Position numbers and translations under genes: made by a program. Shown here one piece after another: positions 51,600-61,983 of a DNA stretch of 64,000 nucleotides. The stretch is taken from assembly GCA_033557465.1 (NCBI GenBank), contig CM066033.1:18787080-18851079 (forward strand), given 5' to 3'. Source of the stretch: Ichthyophis bannanicus (lineage: Eukaryota; Chordata; Amphibia; Gymnophiona; Ichthyophiidae). The notes under the pieces were generated by a model, which saw nothing but the letters and a program-made list of their open reading frames with translations, did no database searches and was not told the origin of the DNA. Positions within the stretch are counted from its first letter, which is position 1, and every line of letters starts with the position of its first letter.

Positions 51600-54500
51600 G
51601 ACCAGAGTATGATGTCAAAAAGGCTTTGGAAGAGGATAGAGGCCCAAGAAAGATTTGTGCCTAGAACCCCTGAAAGCCAAGTTCACATCAGATGCATTCA
51701 TGGTGCTGCATCATCATATCCCACCTATAGGCTAAAGGTTAAGTGCCTAGGGAAACAAGAGGAAGTCCTGTTAGCAGTGGTGCCTAGGCTACCTTTTGAT
51801 TTGGTTCTAGGAAGAGACTGGCCAAGATTTAAGCAGGGTCTAGTGGAAGGACTAGGAAAGAAGGAGGGAGAAGGTTTAATGGTAGTAGCTCCCGGGCCTT
51901 TATTTGGAAGTCCTCAGACCCCAGCTAAAAAGATGGTTAAGCGTCCAGAAGACCAAGCTACCCCAAAGCAGATATTCGTCCTAAAGTACCATAAGGTCTC
52001 TGGGAAGGCCCAAGCTCCTAAGCGGGCAACCCCTCAGTCTGCTGGGTTTGACCTATGCAGCATAGAAAATGTGACTGTACCTAGCCAAGGGAGAGCCCTG
52101 GTTGATACCGGTCTCCAAGTGGAAATACCAATTGGATGTTATGGGAGAGTAGCCCCAAGGTCCGGATTAGCCCTTAAATATTTCATCGATGTAGGTGCGG
52201 GAGTAATTGATCCCGATTACAGGGGCAATATTAAAGTTCTGTTGTTTAACTTTGGACAGAATGAGTATCACGTGAAGACAGGAGACAAAATTGCCCAATT
52301 GATTTGTGAGAGGCTGGGTTTTCCACCTGTGGAGGAGGTCACATCCCTAGAGAATTCTGAACGTGGAGCCAAAGGCTTTGGTTCTACTGATGTCAAAGGG
52401 GTTAAAAGCTTAGCTGCCACCTGTGCCCGAGAGAGGGAGGTGAGTGAAGAGGAAGATTTGGGACCCCAGGTATCTGATTGTAAAGAAAAATCAGAACCCC
52501 AAATAGGAGAGGACCTGACAATGGTACAACAGGAAGAAATTAGGAAGTTGCTTAGGGAATTCCCAGATGTGTTGACACCCATACCAGAGGAGACCCATTT
52601 GGTGGCCCATGAAATAATAACTCCACCTGGGAAATTGGTTCGTCAAAGGCCATACCGCTTGCCTGAAGCCAAAAGACAGGAGGTAGTGGCACAAGTCCAG
52701 GAGATGTTGGACATGGGGGTAATAGAGGAGTCAAAGAGTCCCTGGAATAGCCCCATAGTCCTGGTGCCGAAGCCTGATGGATCCTTAAGATTTTGTATTG
52801 ACTTCCGGCAGGTAAACGCCATATCAGTTTTTGATGCATATCCAATGCCAAGAATTGAGGAGCTGTTGGACCAGCTGGGACAGGCTCAGTACTTAACCAC
52901 CCTTGATATGACAAAAGGATATTGGCAAATCCCTCTCACCAGGGAGTCGAAGCCGAAGACTGCGTTCAGCACCCCCGTTGGCCTTTTCCAGTTCAAGAGG
53001 ATGCCTTTCGGACTGCATGGAGCAGCGGCTACCTGCCAAAGGTTAGTGGATCAGGTACTTCGACCCCACCAAAGTTATGCTTTTGCATACATGGATGATG
53101 TCATAATCCATAGTAACACCTGGGCGGAGCATTTGAAGAGGATCAGGGCAGTCTTGTGCTCTATGAAGCAAGCGGGAATCACTTTAAACCCGAAGAAGTG
53201 TGCCTTTGCAAATAGGGAGGTAAAATACCTAGGCCACCTAGTGGGAAGAGGAAAAATTAAACCTCTATTAAGCAAAATAGATAGCATCAGGAATTTTCCT
53301 CCTCCAACAACCAAGAAACAACTAAGAAGTTTCTTAGGACTTATTGGATACTACCGCCGGTTTATACCGCAATTCGCAGAGAAAAGTTCCATTTTCACGG
53401 ATATGCTGCGAAAGAATTGTCCAAACCAGATAAAGTGGACACCAGAAGCTGAAAAAGCGTTTTCAGTATTAAAAGAAAAATTGTGTACAGGACCGGTACT
53501 GAAAGGAGTAGACTTCAAGAAACCCTTTCTGGTTCAAACCGATGCATCGGATGTAGGGCTAGGAGCGGTCCTATCCCAGTGCCATAATGGGGAGGAGCAT
53601 CCTGTGATGTACCTGAGCAGGAAGTTGTCACTGGCTGAACAAAAGTATTCCACGATAGAAAAAGAGTGTTTGGCTATCAAGTGGTCAGTGGAGGCGTTAA
53701 GGTTTTACCTTACAGGGAGAAAGTTCCAGTTGGTCACGGACCATGCCCCACTTAAGTGGTTGCAGAAAATGAAGAACCACAATGCCAGGTTGACACGCTG
53801 GTACATGGCCTTACAGGCGTTTGATTTTCAGGTTGAACATCGTACCGGGAAGTTACACAAGAATGCGGATGCACTTTCCCGTATTACGGACTGTAGAGAA
53901 GAAGTTTCACCAGTAAAACCAGTCCGTAATAACTTAAGCAGGGGGGTATGTGATAAGGAAGCTTATCATAGCTCAGGTAGGAGCTATAGAAAAGATGATG
54001 TGACTCTGAACAAGCAACCTGTCAGTTCTGGTAGAAGCAAGAAAACAGAGTTTTCACATAAAAGACTACCAGTCCCAGAATGCACCAGGTTTCCAGCAGC
54101 CATGAGAGGGGCTGAAGTGAGAAAATGTGTGTGCAATCAAGAGAGCTATGAGGTAATCCCTAAGCACTCATCTCAAAGGGCAGGACCTGATTCAACACAG
54201 CTGCGCTATGTTAGGGAGGAGCACACATTAGGAAAGAATAAGAATAGAGCTTATTCTTCAGATAACAGCTACAGAGGGAGATACAGCAACGGCTACAAGC
54301 TCAAGCACCAGCATCACCTGGAGAAACAGAAGCCAAGCCAAGCGGATAGAGAGAGAAGGAAACTCTCTGGAAGGAAGAGAAGAAAGCCCATTGGATGGTC
54401 TGGGAGATTCCAAGGCAGTACCCATACTGGGAGGTATTCCAAGTGCCAGCAGAGTCCATTGGACTGGATTCAGCCAGAGGAATGGAATGGCAGAGATAGG

Positions 54501-54881
54501 AATCACCAGTGGCTACCTGGAAGAGAGAAGACTGCACATGGAAGGGACTTTCAGACCAAGGCCAGAAGGTATGTGAGAGGAGATCCAGTGTCCAGGGATC
54601 AAGATTGGAAGGCTGGACATCAGAATTGGATTACATACTGGCCAGGCTTTACAGAGAGGAATTATGATGGCAGGAGAGGCTCAGGTATGAACACTGATCC
54701 AGACCCTATCTATAATAGAGAATGGCAGCAAGGGAATAAGCATTCTCATGATAGTGCCTTAATGAAAGACTCGTCTGTGCCAATGTATGATAGTGACCCT
54801 ATGCTGATTGATGAAGGGGGAGATACAGCAGATGAAAGTACAGTTTACACGGACTGTTCTCTATCTAAATGCTATTGCTAG
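51600..54881 (+). CDS. A1 Pro-dUTPase-RT-RNase H-LTR ORF
   Basis: Same frame as Gag, beyond the stop (first ATG 51609; numbering from it). The rest of protease ('LVLGRDWP', about 65) is followed by dUTPase (120-255) with 'SAGFDL', 'GRVAPRSGLALK', 'GVIDPDYRG', 'GDKIAQLICE' and 'RGAKGFGST', all five motifs. Reverse transcriptase has 'FCIDFRQVNAIS', 'LDMTKGYWQIPL' and catalytic 'AYMDDV' (about 495). RNase H follows with 'QTDASDVGLGAVL', 'TDHAPLKW' and 'NADALSRI' (about 757). From residue 781 the sequence is encoded by the 3' LTR and ends at TAG 54879-54881. There is no zinc HHCC or DDE integrase. Confidence 0.93.
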   Translation, partial: DQSMMSKRLWKRIEAQERFVPRTPESQVHIRCIHGAASSYPTYRLKVKCLGKQEEVLLAVVPRLPFDLVLGRDWPRFKQGLVEGLGKKEGEGLMVVAPGPLFGSPQTPAKKMVKRPEDQATPKQIFVLKYHKVSGKAQAPKRATPQSAGFDLCSIENVTVPSQGRALVDTGLQVEIPIGCYGRVAPRSGLALKYFIDVGAGVIDPDYRGNIKVLLFNFGQNEYHVKTGDKIAQLICERLGFPPVEEVTSLENSERGAKGFGSTDVKGVKSLAATCAREREVSEEEDLGPQVSDCKEKSEPQIGEDLTMVQQEEIRKLLREFPDVLTPIPEETHLVAHEIITPPGKLVRQRPYRLPEAKRQEVVAQVQEMLDMGVIEESKSPWNSPIVLVPKPDGSLRFCIDFRQVNAISVFDAYPMPRIEELLDQLGQAQYLTTLDMTKGYWQIPLTRESKPKTAFSTPVGLFQFKRMPFGLHGAAATCQRLVDQVLRPHQSYAFAYMDDVIIHSNTWAEHLKRIRAVLCSMKQAGITLNPKKCAFANREVKYLGHLVGRGKIKPLLSKIDSIRNFPPPTTKKQLRSFLGLIGYYRRFIPQFAEKSSIFTDMLRKNCPNQIKWTPEAEKAFSVLKEKLCTGPVLKGVDFKKPFLVQTDASDVGLGAVLSQCHNGEEHPVMYLSRKLSLAEQKYSTIEKECLAIKWSVEALRFYLTGRKFQLVTDHAPLKWLQKMKNHNARLTRWYMALQAFDFQVEHRTGKLHKNADALSRITDCREEVSPVKPVRNNLSRGVCDKEAYHSSGRSYRKDDVTLNKQPVSSGRSKKTEFSHKRLPVPECTRFPAAMRGAEVRKCVCNQESYEVIPKHSSQRAGPDSTQLRYVREEHTLGKNKNRAYSSDNSYRGRYSNGYKLKHQHHLEKQKPSQADRERRKLSGRKRRKPIGWSGRFQGSTHTGRYSKCQQSPLDWIQPEEWNGRDRNHQWLPGREKTAHGRDFQTKARRYVRGDPVSRDQDWKAGHQNWITYWPGFTERNYDGRRGSGMNTDPDPIYNREWQQGNKHSHDSALMKDSSVPMYDSDPMLIDEGGDTADESTVYTDCSLSKCYC
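53882..53931 (+). other. A1 pre-PPT hairpin
   Basis: TATTACGGACTG (53882-53893) and CAGTCCGTAATA (53920-53931) form a perfect 12-bp stem with a 26-base loop. It overlaps the end of the RNase H coding frame. Confidence 0.85.
53938..53948 (+). promoter_or_regulatory. A1 polypurine tract
   Basis: 'AGCAGGGGGGTA' immediately precedes the 3' LTR start. Confidence 0.88.
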
Positions 54882-55480
54882 CTTTCTGTGAGCAAACACA
54901 TCAGCCATCACAAAGAAACCTAACTTTGTTCTTTATTTCCACTGCAAACAGCTCTTAAAGCAGGATTTGGGTTCACACAGTAGCAGCCAGCCAGCTAAAG
55001 GCTTCCAGCTGGTCAATTGATAGTAATTAAAGCTGCACCTGATTGTGTGTGTGAGCAAGGGAAAATCACTGCTGGATCTGAGTGAAAAATAAGCAGAAGT
55101 TAACCTAACCAGCAAAGTTTATTCTTTTCTTTGTGCCTTTGTATTTGGTAATTATTTGCTAAGAAAACATTAGCTAATTGCCTGACAAGCTGAAGGTTGT
55201 TTTCTGATTTTGCTTTGTGACTTTTTGTTATCCATTTAAACACTGCAAGCAAGTAACCTCATTTATATTGCTATCAAGCATACATGTGCTGGGTGAATTA
55301 AACCCCATCAATAAAAGAAGTATTTTATTGGCCTTACCACTTGGTTTCACAACTTAATTATTGTCATCAGCTGTGTTTGGGAGTGAATGAACTACAATAC
55401 CCACAATACCTTGCAAGAATCATATGAATATATGCATCGTCAAGATTGTGTAAGTTCTCACCCTAGGCAGCCGTCTGACA
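53949..55480 (+). repeat. A1 3' LTR
   Basis: TGTGATAAGG to TGACA, 1532 bp. AATAAA lies at 55310-55315. It encodes the last 310 residues of the pol frame. Confidence 0.95.
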
Positions 55481-55559
55481 ATATGAATACCTGTTACCCT
55501 CGCTGCTCAGTCATCTACTGGAAAATCTGTTAAATATATTCCTGCCTGGTCTCCAGACT

Positions 55560-57330
55560 ATAACATGAAATGTAGGAGGAATAATGTATTTATTTTATTT
55601 AGACAGATTTGTATACCACCTTATCCTACAATCAAAGTAGTTACATCACAATTGGAGGGTTACATTTAACATGTGGGTACTTTACAACATTTAACATGAG
55701 GGTATTTAACAACATTTAGACAGCACAATTGGAGGGTTACATTTAGCATGAGGGTACTTAACAACATTATACAATGAATTCGTAAGTCTAGTTGGGATTG
55801 GGTATTGAGTTGGCGGGGGTAGTTGCAATACCGTTTCGGTGGGGACTGTTATCTGCCTGCTCATAGGTTTCTGTAAAAAGCAGGGTTTTAAGGGCCTTGC
55901 GGAAGTCTATGATGTCTTAATGCTCTCAGGCTCATTGGGAGGGAGTTCCATAGTGTGGACGCCAGTAGTGATGGAGCTCTTCTCGAAGTATTTTGTTTAG
56001 TCTTGTGGTATCCTGCAGGTATGCCGATCATGTTGTCATTATTGGTCCTGCTTGGTCTATTACTGATATCCCTTGTTATGATATCTTGGAGTGTATCTGA
56101 TGAGAGATGGTGAATGATTTTGAAGATGATCAGGATTGTTTTAAATTTCGCTCTGGCCACCATTGAGAGCCAGTGTAGTTGCTGTAAGACGGGGGTGATG
56201 TGCTCAGTTCTTGGAGTGTCTGTAATGATGCGTGCTGCAGTGTTTTGCATCATTTGGAGTGGGAGTAAGGTCTGCTGAGGGAGGCCTTGATATAACGAGT
56301 TTCTGTAATCAAGCAGAGGTGTGATGAGTGCCTGGCACACTGTGCGGAAGTGGTCCTGGCGGAGTAAGGGCTTGCTCTTTCTTATGGTCCTCAAACATTG
56401 ATAGGCCTTGTTTGTGGTTTTGGTGATGTGGGATTTCGGGTTCAGAGCTCTGTCCATTGTGATGTCCAGGTGCTTAACTTCATCTTTGACTACTATGAGT
56501 TTGTTTAGAATGCTGATAGTCTGTGGTGGAATGAAGGTGGGGTTCCTGGAGACAAACATTGCCTCAGTTTTATCGTAGTTGACCATCAGGTTATTGGCTG
56601 TGAGCCAGGCATTCATGTCTTCAAGGCATTTGATTGTTATGGTGTGAAGTGCTAGTAGGTTTACTGGAGCATACACCATGATGTCGTTAGCATAGATGTG
56701 ATAGTGTGTCGTTTGATGTTGCATATGGGTTGGATGTAAATATTAAAGAGCATTGAAGACAGGGCTGAACCTTGTGGTATTCCCTGCGTGACGGGGAACT
56801 GCAATGATTTCTTTTGGGTGCATTTGACTTGCTGCGTTCGATCTTCCAAGTAGGAGGTGAACCATTTCAGCGTATTCTTGCGTAGTGCTATCTGTTACAG
56901 GCGCTGCAGTAATCTGGCGTGGGACAGTGTGTCAAAGGCTGCCGAGATGTCCATGAACACTAGCAGGAATCCGTTCTTTCTGTTATCTATGTCTCTTAAG
57001 AGGTTGTCAAAGAGGGAGGTGAGTAGCGTTTCCACACCGTGCTGGGGTTTAAATCCATGCTGATGGATGTCCAGTGGGGGCATTCATGTCAATGTGGTCC
57101 TGAAGTTGCCTTTGCTCTGTCTTTTCAATGATTTTCTCAAGAAATGGTAGGCTGGAGATGGGACGGTATGATTTTGGTTCAAATGGGCTTAAGTTGTTGC
57201 TTTTAAGTATCGGTCATATCATGACGTGCTTGAGGGATTGGGGCATGTATCCATGTTGGAGTAAATCTTTGATTTTGTGAATGAATGTGATGGGAGAGCC
57301 GCCACGGTAGACTAGAAATGTGTCTGGCTA
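55560..57330 (-). pseudogene. L2-type LINE reverse transcriptase relic
   Basis: On the minus strand three frames give RT parts in order: 'MDISAAFDTLSH' (57083-56895), 'GIPQGSALSSMLFNIY' (56849-56661) and 'YANDIMVYAP' with the thumb and C-terminus (56724-55888; 'LQMMQNTAARIITDTPR', 'SLLASTLWNSLP'). The catalytic YADD has become YAND, and frameshifts separate the parts. The 3' end (55560-55640) reads 'GGTATACAAATCTGTC' and an AAATA-type tail. No intact frame remains. Confidence 0.85.
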
Positions 57331-60300
57331 TGTTCAGAGTTCTATCACATTCAGACCTAAAGATGACACAGCACCATCCTTATCATGTATTTTATTTAAA
57401 GGAATTTATATGCTGCTTATTTTCTGTTAAGTGCATTATAATAAAACGCTTATAAAATCAAATGAACTCTGCACTAGCTGATCCTGAAGAGAGTCAGTGC
57501 AGTCAGTAAGTGGGGGGAGGGGAATGCGGAGAAGGGATAGGAATGGGAAAGTGAGGAAAAAAACTAGCAGCAACTGGAACACTTTACATGATAATAGACA
57601 GAGCTGCTTATTTGCTTTTTGAAATCAGTGCGGTTTACATAGAACATGAGCAATCAAACATTTTACATAGCACTGGAGAGAACAAGAACAATGGCACAGC
57701 TACATGGAACAATTTTGTATGTGGATTTGGGTTTGGGGGGTGGGGGGCGCTTGCTGAGTGATCACATAGGCAGCAGAACACCTACTCCTGGGGGAATTCT
57801 GCACTTGCACCAACACCGACACTAGCATCAGCGAGAAGTGAGGAAGGTGTGGCGTGCACAAGCTTTAAGGGAGACCGAGCCTGCCTCACTGTTGTTGCAG
57901 CTCAGCCACAGGTACATTTCCCTTTGCTTCCGCAGCTGTGCTATACTTCCAATACTAGTATTGCTGTCCTAAGAAGGTCAACAGAAGCACAACCTGTCCC
58001 TTGAAAGAAGCAAAAAACACTTTTGTTTACCTTCTGTCTACATCAGAAATGTAGCATAGCCATGGGACCAAAGGGAAATGCTCTTGCGGCTGAGTTTTAC
58101 AATGCTGCTGCATGATCAGGCAGAGGAGGTGAGTGATTGGGGCTGGAAACTGGTGAAGGGCTGGAGATGGACTAATGATGAGGGGGGGGGGGTGACAGGC
58201 TGATATCTTTAGAGAGTGGCTGGGAGCTGGAGATGGATGTACACCGTGAGGACGGGGAGAATGAAAGGTAGAGGTATGTGCCTGGGAAGCAAGAAGGAGA
58301 TAGATGCATGGGAAAGAGAGAGAGGATTATAAGGAGAGGGTATGTACATTAAGGGTAGACCTAAGGTACAGACAGCAGTAGGAATCATCCTAGAAATTAG
58401 AGGGAAAGAGAATGGGAGTTGGGGGGAGGGGGGGAGGTAGCAAGGAAGGCTTGGGTTTGGAGAGAGAGAGCTGAGGAGGAAAAAGGCAGTGGGAATTTCT
58501 GGTAAAAATGAGAAGTTAGGCTTTATGATGGGGGAATTCAAGATTTTTGTGCAGAATTCCCCAGGTGTAAACATCAGAAGAGTGTATGCCTGAAGAGTGA
58601 GACTGTGTGTGTGTTTGTGTACCTTTGTGGTAGGGCCAATGCCATATGAATAGTTTCCCTATTAAAGTTTGGGCTGGAGAGGTTCACTGCTACCACTGTA
58701 GCCATGTGCATACTGTGGAAGTAAGTCTTCAGGTTGTGGAAATTTACTCAAATAACTAGAGGTCAATTTTAAAAAGTGCTTGATGTGGATAACCACAGAG
58801 GTTAACCAGATAAGAGTACTAAGAAATTCTCCAGCATTAAAGTATGAGAACACAGCCTCAGCTTAGAAATCCAGTTTCACTCTGTAGTGAGTGTACCCCA
58901 AAATCATGTTTAAGCTATTGTGAGCACATACAGCATGCACGCACGCACGCACACACACACACGCGATACAGCTCCCGCCACTCAAACATAAAGCAGTGAG
59001 CACACTTGGATATAGGTGGAATCATGGAGCAGTCACAGAGTATTGACTTCAGTATGAAACCTTTCAGTGCCATGGAGTGCTAAGCCCCAGACTGTACTAC
59101 CCAGAAGGACTTCTCTTTATCTTTGGCACCGGCCATTTAACAAAATGGCACAGATGGGGCTGTGGCTCTGCCAAGTCCTTAAAATGCTGCTATGATTTCA
59201 TAGGTTGTATAATTAAATGAAAAATTCCTGCATTTGCAGCCATCACATAGAGAATCTCCCATTTGCTGACAGGACAGGGAGGCAGCCTCTGTACTTGGGA
59301 TGCCCCTTGAAAGAGGGGCTATGGGACCCACGGGCACCCCTTGGCATTCCTGCAAGCAGAGAGATAGCTATGGGGGAGACACAAGCATCCTTGCAACTGG
59401 AGGTCCTTGAAGTTGCTGCCTGTGCGGACCTGAAAATAAATGCAATTTGCTATTTTACAAACCACCATAGTGAGGCAGCACTGAATAATAGTTCTACTTC
59501 ATGGAGCAGCGCTGCCTTCTAGTGGCCTTTAGGGGCACTACAATTAGAGAAATGATATGGCAGTCAAGATTTTTTTTCTAATTCTTGGCCATATAATTTT
59601 GATTTGCAGGATTTTACAGTTACTTGTTTAGTCACTAAGACTGAGTGCTGAGGAGGTGGCCTAGGAGTTATTTTTCTTTGACTCGCACAGATCAACCTGA
59701 TATTTGCTGGGTGTACTCATAAACGGCCATGGAAGGGCAGCATTGAGTGCACCTGCCACCCTCTGGTGGCCATTGATAGTATTACAGACACTTCTTGGTT
59801 TACCATAAGGCTTTTTAAACTTGTGAAGCCACAGGTTTTCGGGCTATGCACAATTTTATTATAGAATAAATTTGCAGATAGTGAATAAAATGGAGCTACT
59901 GTCTCAAGCACACTTCTTTTCTGCCCCTCCTTCTAACTACAAGTGAGGGCTCTGCCCTCGTAGAAAACCTTCAAAACGGAAATCTGCCTAACACCAAGGG
60001 ACTTCATTGATGCTCCTCAGAGGCATGAACACGAAGGAGGGAACATATGGCATCAGTGTTAAATGCAAAAATTGCTGTATTATAATAATTCCTACAGATC
60101 TCTGGCTTTGCTCTAAAAGTTGAATTAAAATGGCGATCTCAGAACTACAGGAGGTTTTGTGATTCCAGTTCCACATATACATGGACACTTTCAGGAACGT
60201 TAATCAGATTTCTACACACTTTTTCTGATTTTGCTACCAGTACATTTTTGGAAGAGATGGTTTCTTTAATGGGCAAATTGCTTCTATGTATGATTATTAA

Positions 60301-61094
60301 ATATAATCTTAGACTGTATGCCCTCTGGGGACAGGGAAATGCCGACTGTACCTGAATATAACTCATCTTGAATGAACTGCAATGGTCTGAGCTAAATCGA
60401 ATGAAATAAAAGAACCATTTCCCTCTTTAGAAAATGTAAACAAAGAAAAATATAAAATCAATAGCATGAGGGCTGATAGTATCTTGGACTCAATGGTACA
60501 TCTATCCAGAAGTTCTTAAAGCTTCAGTTATCCAAGTGCTGGGTGGTGGATTTAATAAGACCAATATTGTCATTTAAATCCCTTTCTTCCCCAAGATTTC
60601 CTCTCGGTATCTCTGTTCATTTTCCATCACATTAAACTGACAATCCACCCCAAGAGGGCACTATGTAATAGTGTGGCATAAAACCAAATAAATAAATAGG
60701 AGATGTGTAGCGCAACATGCTCACTGCTACCCTCTTGTGGTCATTCTTTATCATACAGATTATTCCACTGTACTGAGGGCACCAATCCACCTGCCTGATT
60801 CTGCTCTGTCCCTCTGCCCCCCTCCCATACTCTCATTTCTTACTTTTTCCTTAATCCCTGGGGATTTTATTTCTGATATTCATTTTTGTCAAGTTGCTGT
60901 AATTTCCAAAAATGGAGAAATAAATCTTTGGACGCTTAATAACACAGTGAATGAGGCAGATCAAGACAAAAGTGCCCCTTCCACTCAGCCCAACTCAGAT
61001 CCATCACCTTGGAATAGATGCATCAAGAATGGCTTAATGCAACCCCACACTAAGCCCCCTCTTACCTATGTCTTCCACCCCTCTTCTCAGCCCT
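57331..61094. other. Non-coding sequence with minor repeats
   Basis: I see no gene. Short L2-type tails lie near 57390-57440 and 57590-57660. A (CACG)n/(CA)n microsatellite lies at about 58937-58966. Purine-rich runs occur at 58180-58460. Confidence 0.45.
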
Positions 61095-61700
61095 CTTTAT
61101 CTTTATTCGGAAATTTGATATACCGCTTAGCCGAAGCAATAAGCGGTGTAAAATAAATACAGAGGTTACTCAGAAACAGAAAAGGAACACCAATAAATGA
61201 TAGGAAAGAGGAGAACAGCAGGATAGGAAGAAGAGGAAGGTAGAATGAGAGTCATAGGGAACAGTCAGAGGACAGTAGTGGGAGGGTCAAAGGCCAGGTG
61301 AAAAAGTTGAGTCTTCAACGCAGTTTTGAACCTAGCATAGGAAGGTTCAGCGTGGAGAGAAAGGGGCAGGGACTTCCACAGGGAGGGACCAAGGAAGAAG
61401 AAAGCAGAGGAGCAAGTGTGCTCTAGACGAGCTTGGGTGGGGGAGGGAAGGACCAGGTGGAAATTGTGAATAGAGTAGAGGAGGCGGTGGGGGTTGTAGT
61501 AATGTAGGAGATTGGCTAGATTCTGAGGTGTGACAGAATGGATGGCACGGTGAACAAAAATGAAAATGAATGAATCCGAAAGTGTACAGAGGCCAACCAG
61601 GAGAGGAGAAACATAGTCATAACGGGATGAAAAGGTGAGGAGACGAGCAGCGGTATTCTGAAGGAGCTGAAGTCTGTGAAGTTCTTTCTGAAGCAGGACT
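61095..61700 (-). pseudogene. L2-type LINE C-terminal fragment
   Basis: The minus strand reads 'LQLLQNTAARLL', 'RLEHTCSSAFFF' and 'PSLWKSLPLSLHAE.SYARFKTALKTQLF', the typical end of an L2 RT protein, followed by the 'ATACCGCTTA' tail near 61130. It is a truncated relic of a different subfamily from 55560-57330. Confidence 0.7.
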
Positions 61701-61811
61701 GCAGTTCTTTACAGGGTTGACGTTTCCAATGCTTTTTGGAGCCCCGATGCCATCGTATGCAGGGCCAGCCCCAGAGATGTTCATGGTGCTGACATCCTAA
61801 GTAAACCTTAA

Positions 61812-61983
61812 GCCAGAGGTCTTCAACTGGAGGGCACCAAACCAGTCAGGTTTTCAGGATATCCGTAATGAATATACATGAGATAAATTTGAATATATTG
61901 GGGGCAGTGTGTGCAAATATATCTCATGCATATTCATTAGGAGCATCCTGAAAACCTCCAGGACTGGAGTTGGAGACCCCTGC
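61812..61983. mobile_element. Palindromic MITE-like repeat
   Basis: The segment is a long imperfect palindrome. The left part 'GGTTTTCAGGATATCC' and 'AATGAATATACATGAGATA' is mirrored by 'TATCTCATGCATATTCATTA' and 'CATCCTGAAAACCT'. Outer ends 'CAGAGGTCTTCAACTG' and 'AGTTGGAGACCCCTG' are also complementary. It has no coding capacity. The structure suggests a hairpin-type non-autonomous DNA transposon. Confidence 0.65.

Larger units (their letters stand above)
48714..55484 (+). mobile_element. LTR retrotransposon A1 (Gag-Pro-dUTPase-RT-RNase H type, no integrase)
   Basis: A structurally complete 6.76-kb element with two 1.53-kb LTRs that differ at only about seven places by eye, and the 4-bp target duplication ATAT (48714-48717, 55481-55484). 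RNase H is followed directly by hairpin, polypurine tract and 3' LTR. The element inserted, so integrase must have come from elsewhere. Gag and LTRs are closely related to A2. Confidence 0.95.

Noticed and set aside
58937..58966. Short direct repeats as a possible CRISPR-like array
   Set aside because: A simple (CACG)n/(CA)n microsatellite in eukaryotic DNA.
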